A stretch of DNA of 64,000 bases from Lineus longissimus (Eukaryota; Nemertea; Pilidiophora; Heteronemertea; Lineidae), in contig NC_088317.1 in assembly GCF_910592395.1 (NCBI RefSeq), forward strand, positions 16,724,039 through 16,788,038, in the 5' to 3' direction. Position numbers and translations under genes: made by a program. Under the pieces are notes generated by a model. That model made no database searches and had not been told where the DNA came from. It was given only the letters and a program-made list of their open reading frames with translations. Below are positions 11,501-22,482 of this stretch, in pieces; the stretch's first letter is position 1, and each line of letters starts with the position of its first letter.

Positions 11501-12540
11501 CACAACTTAATCGTTCAATAAGGGCCAACACCTGTCCAATTTACGTAATGACCTGTTATCTGTTATCAAGGATGCGCACATGGAGGAAATTAAAAATTGC
11601 GAGGCGATTAAACCAAAATTTAAAAAAAATTGAAACAACATTTGAAGCGGCAGATGGAATCCTTTGTGTATTCATTCATTGGGAGTTATAATAGAACTTT
11701 AGAAATAGGGTTTGGTCCATTCCTTGATTAGGATTGTAGTATGTAAAGGTTGAAACAAAAAAATGAAACAAGCCTAACCAAACGAACCAAATAAACATTC
11801 CAAACATGAAATTAAAGATCGGGTTTAGGCGTGTTATGATTGAAAGCATTAGGTCTGTATTTGCATGAAATGAAAATGCAGCATTATTCATTAGGCCCAA
11901 CTTCATTTTCCTCGTTTCAATGTTTGAAGAAGCCAAAATAAACGATTGAATGAAACGTTCCATGGCTCATCATGCAAAGCTTGAAATGAAACAAATCGAA
12001 TTGGACTATGTGAATAAAATTATTCCAAAATATACTTTACCGAATCCTGCAATGAATATTACACGTAAACTTGTATTTCCGGTTTAAAACACTTCTTTGG
12101 GTCGAGCTTGTCTCACCAAAAGCTGTGTGGTCAAAACGAGGCAAATACATAATCCAATGAAACATTGTACCCAAGGTGTTTTAGAATGGAACCCGCCGCC
12201 TCCAATTACGCTAGTTGTTATCCAAATATTAGGATAAGATCATCGAAGAGTAATATTTGAATTGATTGTTTGTATAGTGTGGAGCCAACCTATGGCCCTC
12301 GAGGCTGAAGCAACTTTGACCGTTAATTAGACTCAGTGCGCTACTAGACAACACTTTAAAAAACGAAACGCGTTCCATTATTGGTTATTGAACACAGACA
12401 TATTGGGGCCTGTAGATTGATACATGAACGTTACTCTTACAATCTGAGGGTTATTTTTTATACTTTACTATAGGTAACAGTATCTTATTTCACACCCAGT
12501 CAGTAAAAATGGGGCAGTGTCATTTAAAAGAGATCTCATT

Positions 12541-13070
12541 CCAATCAGCGAGGGCAGCAGTATCATGTTACAAAATACGCTCATACCAGTCAGTGAGAGT
12601 TAACAATGGGGCAGTATCATGTTACAAAATACGCTCATACCAGTCAGTGAGAGTTAACAATGGGGCAGTATCATGTTACAAAATACGCTCATACCAGTCA
12701 GTGAGAGTTAACAATCGGGCAGTACAGTCAGTGAGAGTTAACAATCGGGCAGTATCATGTTACAAAATACGCTCATACCAGTCAGTGAGAGTTAACAATC
12801 GGGCAGTATCATGTTACAAAATACGCTCATACAAGTCAGTGAGAGTTAACAATGGGGCAGTATCATGTTACAAAATACGCTCATACCAGTCAGTGAGAGT
12901 TAACAATAGGGCAGTATCATGTTACAAAATACGCTCATACCAGTCAGTGAGAGTTAACAATGGGGCAGTATCGTGTTACAAAATACGCTCATACCAGTCA
13001 GTGAGAGTTTACAATTGGGCAGTCTTAGATTTCAAAATAAGCTCATACCAGTCAGTGAGAGTTAACAGAC
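12541..13070. repeat. 54-bp minisatellite, about nine units
   Basis: The unit is built around GCAGTATCATGTTACAAAAT plus CAGTCAGTGAGAGTTAAC. One unit is internally deleted. Because 54 is a multiple of three, an open frame of 193 codons (12509-13090) persists with an 18-residue repeat (CYKIRSYQSVRVNN core). I see no promoter, splice or polyA evidence for expression. Confidence 0.9.
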
Positions 13071-15668
13071 GTGCTGGCCCGATATTTTGATGAATTGGTT
13101 TGCTGGGGACAACTCATTGTATCGTCTTTGGTCATTTTGGTAGTATATAGGTTCATTCGAGTTTAATAGGCCAACGAGGTTAAAATTTGTACGTCTTCGC
13201 TGTGGACAAGAACGTCACAATCAATGACACACTTCGTGTCCAGTGTAGTTTCTTGTGGGTCACTTATCGTTTGCGCTATAATGTAAATAGCCGTGACCAC
13301 AGAACTGTCGTATTTCGTCCGTCAGCATGTCCATGATGTCATGATCATTGTTTAATTATCCGGTCAGGCCCAACAATCTATGTCTCGTGAAATACCGCCC
13401 GCACCCCTTTCCGGTGTAACATCTGTGGTTGTTTCCCATGTGTCAGTGTTTCCAAACAATATGCAGCTAGAGAGACCATGACTTTTCAATAGGGGGGATA
13501 CACAGAAAAACTCGTCAATCTATTTTTGAGCGTTCCCAAACAATGAGGGGAAACACTCAAAAACAGAAACACTCAAAAACAGGTCATGGCGATTAAGGGG
13601 AATCGCAATCTCCAAGTCTCGCAATTGGTAACGGATACTTAGTGATACTAGCATGGTTTACTAGCGTACTTTTGAGGCGACATTACCAAAATCTTCGCAG
13701 AGAACAAATATTTCTGTTGACAAACAGCAACAGTTACAGTGAAAATCCAGTCTAAATATTAGATGTATACTGTACAGCTTTAAAGTGACTTATACAAGCT
13801 TTTATGTCAATATTTAAATATTAAACGGAACTAGGGTTTTATTGACAATATTGAAGAGCAAAATTGCAATGGATATCAAGTCGAGAGGCATGTTATCCCT
13901 TGCAAATATTAACATGTGGTTAAACATGATTCTTTAGTTGACCCGAGGAAGACAGTAATTTTCGTTGAAACTGACGAAATATCGTGTATTGTATCAATGT
14001 GCGTCATTCTTTTACAGTAGCATTGATCAATGATGATTACAAGTGAATCATCTTTTATGTCCACAGGCACGTGAAAGGGGGTGTTTGTCAGTCGGGTGTG
14101 TCTGGGTGACCTGCTGATAAAGCCAATCCTGGTGAGCAACGGGGCATGACTCGACTCGACCCAAATTCAGCTCAGAACGATCGGAGGGAAGAAGAAGTGC
14201 GTCACATGGCGTGATATCAGTGGTAAACTCTCCTTCGGAGAGTGCACTAATATTTCGTCTATTTAGTTGGTAGTTCTTCATGCAAAGACGAGGTCAGACT
14301 CACGCTCTCAAAAGGCGAGGTGACGCTGTAACATTTAGACTTGAGTATCGTCAACCACATTCTTAAACCTGCGGCCGAATGAAGTTCTTTGAATCAAATT
14401 TGTCCGTTTTTTGTTACCTGTATTCTCTTCTTTCTTTATCAGAGTAAGAGGTACTTGCAAGCAAAAAGCAGGTCAATTGGGTCCCTGTAATCGATATGCT
14501 TGGTCTTAAGGTTTACATTTTGAGGTAGGTCTTAAAAGATCCAAATGTACGTAGAGTTCTTTCATTATCGTGCAGCTCTCGGTCTACGCTTTCACCGCTG
14601 TGGACAACATATAGTACACTTGGAACATGACCATTGGCCAACTTCTTTGTTATTCGGGTGGTCCAACCCACTTGATCAGCGGCCGGGAAAATATCCTCTC
14701 AATAACATGATGGTTATATCTCGGCCGTATAAGTATGCGCACTTGCTAGCCCTACATAAAAATAACAGACAATGGACACTTCCTTCCTATCCTGTAGCCG
14801 GTCATGCCACGGCGTTCATACTAGACGGACACTGCCGTCTGTTCCTGTAGTAATCGACACTTAAAACTGTGCATGCAGGCCCGTAGTATGAAAGAGAACT
14901 CCGCCATGTCCGTCGCTGTGATGATGACAAATACTGATTTAATACTCCGGTAACTTCTTTTCAAATAGCGTATCGCTTTATCAATCAAAGCGCTCTTACT
15001 TTCTTACCGACCTGGCAAAAGACTTCACAATATAGTACAAACGCCGGTTGAAGGAAGTCACGATTTTCATTTGGCGATGACCTGACGAGGATAGAGGTTA
15101 GTTGTCGACAGGTGTAGAAGTTTCAAATATCCTACATGTAGGATACAGGGCCGGGTCATTGCCTCTATAGAACCATAATCCGTCAGTATACAATAGGGCC
15201 GGGCACTTTTTTCCGTATTCTCGAACTGAAAGATTTTCTCGCATTTTTCATCATTCAAAACGTTAGATAAGCTATACAGAATCTGTATGTAAATGTAGGT
15301 CAAATCAAAAAAACAAATTATAAGGCCTATAGAATTTCTCTCTGTATGATCCGTATGGGTTTTCTTTTACTAAATCTTTTTTGGAATTTCCTTTACAACT
15401 GTCTTGAGGACTATTAAATAATGGAATAATGAGGACTTTTTCTCTAACATTCTATGACCAAGGAGTTCCTTCAAAACTAAACCTCCGTAATGTATATCCT
15501 ACGTAAACTAGGTCTAGATGATACACAGTGTTTATTTGCCTGAAAGTCAGCACCCCTTTTGTCGTTGAAGGAACGCTTCGGTAAGGAGTTTACTTTTGAA
15601 GGGAAATATAAGCTTATTTCTCAACAACAACAACTTGCACGTAGCTGGAAAAATCTTTGCCAAATAAA

Positions 15669-15834
15669 GTAGAACCTCTCTATCAAGGACACCCTTGGAA
15701 CTGACAAGTCCTGTCCTTAATAGAGATGTGTCCTGATTAGAGAGGTCAAATTGAATGGAAACAACCAGTTTGGGACCAAAACCGGTGTCCTTAATAGAGA
15801 GGTGTCCGCTAAGAGAGGTTCTACTGTATTATAT
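15669..15834. mobile_element. MITE family beta, full-length copy (about 166 bp)
   Basis: Terminal inverted repeats GTAGAACCTCTCT...AGAGAGGTTCTAC bracket a palindromic interior containing AAGGACACC and its complement. A second full copy lies at 53623-53799, with partial copies at 38063-38175 and 56805-56879. There is no coding capacity. Confidence 0.75.
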
Positions 15835-16183
15835 CATTATGAATTAAAGTTGTTAATCATATTTGGTTATCTCGTGTTCTTTATGTGTTAAGATTTTGTT
15901 GGCTCTGAATAGTCACCTCAGTCCGACTGGTGCGATGTCAATTATAAACTTGATCTAAAATCAGTTTCTAACCTAGCTCAATCTAACTAGTTTCTTCGTT
16001 TCGTTGATTAGACAGCGCACGTTTATAAGCGGTTTGCAGCCAATTAAGCTACTCTATCGCCGGCATAGATTCTCATGCGGATTATAGAGAAGCTTCACCT
16101 GGGGAGTACACGTGTTCTTCGGTCAGATCGAACAGAGGGAACAGAATAACCAAGGAGGCAGGGAGACCGAACGAAAGGACAGG

Positions 16184-19100
16184 ATGGTTCGGTCAGAGCT
16201 ATTTCATGTTGCTGCACTGATGATAATTGTTCTTCCAGCCGCTTTCGGAGAAGTATTTGAAGGTAAGTTAAGGGTCGACCACAGCCCGGACACCACCATT
16301 AATTGACTTGAACTTGAAATCCTAAAGCGATTAGAATTCTTTCAAAATGACGCGAATGCCAATTTCTAGGGTAGAAGACTGTTCTTTCTTTTCAAAAGAA
16401 TAGCCTCCCAGGTTTTATGGGCATTCACTTCATATCGAAGTAGATCTTAATGCTTTAGGATTTCAAGTTCCTGTCAAAATAATGGTGGTGCCTATGGTCC
16501 AATAAGGTGTAATCCTATACCACATCTTGTTTTCTGATGACACATTTTTACTAGATTTCTGCCCAATAAATTGTTTTTGCACGCCAGTTCTTCGAAAAAC
16601 ATGCACAAATTATGCGTGTTTGGAATCTGCAGTGATACTACGCTACGTTTTGAAACGTTCGATTTACGTTTTTACTATCGAGCACGGCAAAAATAAAATT
16701 TCGTCGGAGATATAGTATCACTCAGTATCTCCTTAGCATCCTATTTAACATGGATTTGAGCAATGGCATCTTCATGGCAACAGACATTCATCTTTAAACA
16801 AACACAGTAAAGCTGGCCAATTATTAAACCCTCGTGTATACAGGATATACTACACAACGGGAGATAGCAGCAGTGTATGACCGGTCAGTTGAAGATAGCT
16901 ATTACATGTAATTAAGGTGTATACTCTGGTTCTTAAAAGATAACTATTTCCTCCACTGCGGTATTGGCTGATAAATATATACAGTATCTTCTATATAACC
17001 TGATCTATCCTACTCGAATCTTGAGGCCTACTTAAGCTGCAGCCCTACTTAATCTACAACCATTCGATAGTTCTAAACAGCATAAAAGCTTTTATAATTT
17101 TACCTTCAACCAATGTGTTTGGGTCAGATCTTATCTCAATAGCTTTTCTATTTTACTGGTACAAGGTCAGTCAGTGGAATATATTCATGTTCCGCCGTCT
17201 GTTGACTTTCTTAAAGATAGACTATATCCACAGGAGGGCGGGGTCCAGTTTGTGGTCGCCAGGTGACTGATATGCACTGCTAGGGAACTGGCACAGACAC
17301 TAGAGAGCACAATTTACAACTTCATGTACTTATTATTGTACTGTTCAGACTATACCAAGCACAGATGCGTCCGTCCATGCCTAGAAGATACCACGGCAAA
17401 GCTCTGCGAGTATAACTTTACCTTAGAGTGGTATCACACGATGTCCAAGGCGTGCTTCGATTGTCCCTCAAACCAGACCGACTGCTCGCGGCCGCACTGC
17501 GTCGCCGCTGACGGCGTCAAGAGGGGCATCATTACCGTAAATCGACAGATGCCCGGACCGACAATTCAGGTAGTCTCTCAATAAAGCCTTAGAGTAACCA
17601 GCTCCAGGCTGGTTACTCTAAGATAAAGCTCAGCTCAGTTTGTAGCCGAATTAAAATGGATTTTATCATGGCTTAAATAAATCAAATCTGCGATGACCAT
17701 AGAGACGCCTGGCCTCAACTTCACAGCGATGATATAATACTGAAATATGGAAAACACTGAGAGACGTGTTACACTGGGATATTTTGCAGTTTCACTACTG
17801 TTGTAACTCTATCTTAACGTTTCATCTCCTGAAAGAGAGAACCAAGGTTCCGGTAACGCTTATGCCAAGCCGTGACCAGGAGAAGGATAATCCTCGTATA
17901 AACAGGGGGTTTCAATCCGTGACACCAGGAGTTTTCAATACACTCCATCTTCCGATGGAGTGAAAAAAACCTGAATCTCAGGATGGAGAAGGATGTATTT
18001 AGGAGACGTTCTGGGCCCAGCTGCACTGCGCTGATTGAGCAACTCGGCCCGGCGAAAGAGCCTGATAAAATATACACTATATCTTGTGCCTTCGTTTCAA
18101 GGTTTGCAACGGCGACATGATCAGGGTGACAGTAATGAACCGCTTGGAGCACGCAGAGGGGAGTTCCATCCACTGGCACGGTATACTACAGACTAACGGG
18201 GACCAGTACATGGACGGTGTTTCATTGCTTACGCAATGTACCATACCAGCTAGGAGTACATTTCAATACAAGTGAGTCGATGTATTGGCATTATTCATCT
18301 CTGTATAGTTCTTCTTGTGCGCCGGGCTTGGTCCCTGCGCTCAGTTCGCTCCGGACGCATTGGACCGGCCTCGTCCTATCGCCAGATCAGATTGACGAAA
18401 AGGACTATTGATGGTTAACACAACATTAATGTTAACGCCAAGTTAATGATGTTAACGCCGAGCTAATGGTGTTATCGCCAAGTCAATGATGTTAACGCCA
18501 AGTTGATGATGTTTTGCCAGGTCATTGTTGGTAAGGCGAATGACTAGTTTGTTTTGAAGATCAGTATTTCCCGTGTCTTTTTCCAGTTTCATGGCTAATT
18601 CTCCCGGAACCCACTTCTACCACTCCCATTCGGGCATGCAGCGCGGTGACGGCATGTACGGCTCTCTCATCATCCGCAACAAGCCCTCGAGGGACCCCAA
18701 CTACAACACCTACGATTATGACCTACCTGAACATGTCATCATCGTCCATGACTGGCTCAAGGAGATGATAGTAGCGAGCTTTGCTCATCAACATCATGCG
18801 GGCGGCGACAACAAGCCCAAGTCCATGCTCATCAATGGTAAGAGTCTGAGGCGACTCTAGGCAGGAACCACTGGTTCCAATTGGTGGTCTTCAGTTCACT
18901 GATAAGCACAGTTGGAGAAGTCAATGCCTTTGTCTGGTTTGTCGTGGTGATAAAAATAATCTCCGTTCAAACGCGAATAGTCTTGAGCGAGTTTCGTCGC
19001 ATGCGATCACGATCGCTGGTCGCAGCGATCAAAATCGTTCGTCTGCAAGGCGACATATGAAACAGTAGTAGCAACTTCCATCTATTTGTTTCAGGCAAGG

Positions 19101-21497
19101 GTGCGTATGAGAAGTACACGGTAGGAGGAAAAGATGTTTACACTCCTATGGAAACGTTCAGCGTCAAGAAGGGAAAGAAATACAGATTCCGCGTCATCAG
19201 TAATGGCCTCTTGAACTGCCCTATACGGATCAGTGTTGAGGGTCATAGGCTTCTAATGATTGCGTCAGACGGGCAGCCCTTCAAGCCAGTGCCAGTGGAT
19301 GCTGTCAACTTGGTCAACGGAGAAAGGTAAGCTGACTGACGATCGTGTCAGACGGGCAGCCCTTCAAGCCAGTGCGAGTGGATGCTGTCAACTTGGTCAA
19401 CGGAGAAAGGTAAGCTGACTGACGGTCGCGTCAGACGGGCAGCCCTTCAAGCCAGTGTCAGTGGATGCTGTCAACTTGGTCAATGGAGAAAGGTAAGCTA
19501 GATGAAGAGACGAATGCGACAGGGGACCCAGCTTCTTAATTCAAAATGCAGTTAGGTGGTTGCTGTGAAGTTCTTTTTGCTCCTGACGGGAAGTCATACC
19601 AATGTTGCCTCCGTGACCACAACAAATTGAATATTCTCTTTTATTTTCTTGAACATTTTGTTTCTTCAGGTTTGATTTCGTACTCGAGGCAAACCAGACT
19701 GTCGATAACTACTGGGTGCGGGCGGCCGGTCTGTTGGACTGCAAGAACTTCAAAGCGAAGCAGACGGCCGTCTTGCGCTACGAGGGCGCGCCGGACGTTG
19801 CACCAACCACTGCGTCGACGTGGGAGTCGATGGTGGAAGACAATAAAAAGATTGTTGTAAGTGCCATACAGGCTTTCCTTCAGCAGACGGGCTCTTGTAT
19901 TTGCCGTTCAACCTTTATGTTTCACACGTGATCTGAAATGGCAACTTGAATTCCATGCGTTTCCACTAACAAACTTTGTAACGTGAACTTCTTTGGCGGC
20001 CCAAGTTTTCAAGGAAACTAACCTCGCACCTTCAGGTGATGAACCCCATGTCGTACGAACCGTCCCCGAAAAACGTCTACGTGAACCAACTGGAAGGACT
20101 GGAGCATGACAAGATGTTAGAAGGCGAGCCAGATGTCAAGTTCTACCTTGCCCACGACTTCCGAAAGATTGACAACCCTCATCTCCACAACCCTGACCTC
20201 TATTCCTTGGCCGCTACCGCTAGCTATCCGGGGATGCACCTGTACAGTCCGCAGATCAACAACATCACTATGGCTCTGCCACCGTCACCGCCCTTGACAC
20301 AGGAGGAGGATATTCCGAAAGTAAGTCTTGGCGGAAGTTAATATGGAGACTCGTACAATGGTCTATTCGAGCGCTGTTGCCGAGAGGCTTTTTCTACTAC
20401 TCTCGTACTGTAACTGGGAATTGAGCCAACGATCTTTTAGTCCATAGTGCTTATATTATATATGACTTTATCCACTGATATCTTCTTTCTAGGACCTTAT
20501 GTGCCCACCATACAATGGCACTGGTAGCTACTGCAATAAGGAGTTCTGCGAATGCACCCACATGATAGAGGTCAAGCTCGGGCAGCTTGTCGAACTTGTT
20601 CTCATCGATAACGGGATGATTTGGGACGTGACACATCCAATGCATCTCCATGGTTACGCCTTTGGTGTTGTTGCCATGTCAAGGGTGAGTGTTGCCAAGT
20701 ATGACGTCACGCATTCAATATGCGTCGCCATGGTTATGCTGGTGGGGTTGCTATCCCGATGTGCTGTGGGGTTAAGTGCTGCAATGATCGAGTGATCGAC
20801 GCAAGTGCTTTCTGTCCCATTACGTTATGGTGCCCCTTGATTATGATATTTTACTACTTTTGATTGACAGGTCAATAAAAATACAACACGTGACCAAGTA
20901 ATTCAATTAGACAAGGATGGGAAGATTGAGCGCAAGCTGACGAACATTCCAAAGAAGGATTCCATCATGGTCCCGGATGGAGGCTATACAGTGGTCAGAA
21001 TAAAGGCTAATAACCCTGGTTAGTATGAATATTGAGAAACCCGGCCTTATTTGGTTCCCGGAGCCAATTTTCCCAGCAATTAACATCTTTTTTCGTTATC
21101 TTTGGCCTAAAAAAGTCACAACAGTATATGATACACTTCAGAATAAGGATACACGTGCGGCATCCATCTTTTTAAACCAGGTCAATCGGAACTCACTTGA
21201 CTCTTTTTTATAGGTTACTGGTTCTACCACTGTCACAACGAATTCCATCAAGAGATCGGCATGGGCATGATCCTCAAGGTCGGGGACCCAAAGCAGGACA
21301 TCGAGCAAAGGCCGCCGAGGAACTGGCCAACTTGTGGCAACTTCCTCTACTCTCGAGTGCCCGAGAAACCATCGGAACGAGACGTGCGGAGCTGCGAACA
21401 GTTACTCGCTGAAGCCGCAGGAGGGAGCCACGTGCAGGCCGCCATGACACTGACCATGACCGTCGCTATTTTAAACTGTGTGTCCCAATTTGTATGA
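16184..21497 (+). CDS. laccase-type multicopper oxidase, secreted or membrane-tethered
   Basis: Oxidises phenolic or amine substrates with reduction of O2 to water. Ten exons: 16184-16262, 17349-17569, 18102-18271, 18587-18837, 19095-19326, 19670-19856, 20036-20320, 20493-20684, 20871-21018, 21214-21497; 682 residues. A signal peptide is followed by a Cys-rich N-terminal segment (about 27-80), as in animal laccases, then three cupredoxin domains. All copper ligands are visible: H124/H126 in HWHG, H169/H171 in HFYHSHSG, H523/H526/H528 in HPMHLHG, and H594-C595-H596...H600 with axial M605. The C-terminus is hydrophobic and could anchor the protein (GPI or membrane), but that is inference. I chose the ATG at 16184 because it gives a clean signal peptide; the in-frame ATG at 16112 would bury it. 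The third introns of the family vary, but every phase here closes. Confidence 0.9.
16276..16500. mobile_element. MITE family delta, full copy in oxidase intron 1
   Basis: Long imperfect terminal inverted repeats: the left end has CACCACCATT and AACTTGAAATCCTAAAGC, and the right end carries their reverse complements (GCTTTAGGATTTCAAGTT, AATGGTGGTG). Half copies occur at 22878-22960 and 34540-34618. It starts about 13 bases after the exon 1 donor. Confidence 0.7.
17588..17622. repeat. perfect 15-bp hairpin in oxidase intron 2
   Basis: Arms CTTAGAGTAACCAGC and its exact complement flank a 5-base loop, starting 19 bases after the exon 2 donor. A second small perfect hairpin (CACTCCATC/GATGGAGTG) lies at 17941-17962 in the same intron. 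Confidence 0.8.
18345..18412. repeat. fragment of dispersed repeat family gamma
   Basis: It shares CTCCGGACGCATTGGACCGG and the following CCTCGTCCTATCGCCAG with copies at 30928-31018, 31440-31530 and 36803-36982. It lies in oxidase intron 3. Confidence 0.7.
18415..18525. repeat. short tandem repeat, unit about 24 bp, about five copies
   Basis: Units of the type GTTAACGCCAAGTTAATGAT with point differences, in oxidase intron 3. Confidence 0.75.
19262..19501. repeat. 83-bp tandem triplication of an exon end with its splice donor
   Basis: Copies start at about 19265, 19348 and 19431 (TCAGACGGGCAGCCC). Each includes the last about 60 bases of oxidase exon 5 plus GAAAGGTAAGCT. Only the first donor (19326/19327) keeps the frame, because reading through it hits AGG-TAA. 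Confidence 0.9.
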
Positions 21498-21973
21498 AAC
21501 TCTTTTTAGATTTTAGACTTTTAGTGTTAACTTCTCAATTAATTTATTTTTTTACATTTTTTAGTGCACACAAGTGTAGATAGGTAAAGAAAGATAACTT
21601 ATGGGACTGTTTTTTCTCTATTTTCGAAGCCGGGTCGGGATGAGCGCGACCTGCAACAATTTCTTGGCATCTCAGACTTGATATATTTTTACTTTGTACA
21701 ACCTCCTTCAACTAAAAATCAATCGAAAATCATTATTATTTTTATCTGCTCTCATGTATCTACATCTACATCTATCTTGTACTGGTTTGGGCTAAAGCAT
21801 TGTAACCAGGGTCCTGGTGTGTGGCGGGTTCGGTTCCTCATCGAACTTAAACTTGTAAACTATACATTTGTGTACTCATTTTAGAAACGTAGATCTCAAG
21901 CACGAAGAATACTTTATAACAGGCTCAGATTTTTATTCAAAATGTTAGAAAATCATCTTTGTATGATCGAGAG

Positions 21974-21979
21974 AATAAA
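21974..21979 (+). terminator. polyadenylation signal of the oxidase gene
   Basis: AATAAA about 480 bases after the stop at 21497. I see no other AATAAA between the stop and this point. Confidence 0.5.
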
Positions 21980-22482
21980 TTCTAATTCTGATAAAAAAAT
22001 CGACGTTCCCTTAATCAATCACACGCGAGGTACAAGCTACTCGCAGTCCTGGTCAAGTCATGAACTTTTAGAAATTGCTTCTCCACAATACCCGTGCTGA
22101 GAACGTACATTCCACATTAGAACCTCAGTCTGTAAACCGTAATTGAGAGTGTGACATGCCAGTTGATGAGAGCAGTCGGTTATCCATGGTTGCTTTACAG
22201 ACAGGTATAATAATGGAACTGCCTCCCTAAAAGTTTTCGTTCCAAATAAATGGTAAATTTGCGAGACGACATCTCAACATTCGTGACGTCATCAGCTACA
22301 TTAAATTTGATTGGCTGAATCTGTCGTTACGTAACGTCATCACACCAGACAACGTGTTCCTTGGCATTGCAACATCTTGCTTTGAGCACTTTTCTCGAAA
22401 ACACTGCGATATATCTGTACAATGTGAGGCAATTTTGTGGACTTCTGATATCCAGTAATCTTGCACACAATTCAAGCCTGTC

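Larger units (their letters stand above)
11510..16180. other. gene-poor intergenic region with repeats
   Basis: It separates the minus-strand Lys-rich cluster from the plus-strand oxidase gene. It contains the 54-bp minisatellite (12541-13070) and a MITE (15669-15834). A 101-codon ORF at 14545-14850 has no splice or family support. I see no other gene. Confidence 0.5.

Noticed and set aside
14545-14850. 101-codon plus ORF in the gene-poor region
   Set aside because: No recognised family and no exon neighbours; length is within chance expectation for a stretch of this size.
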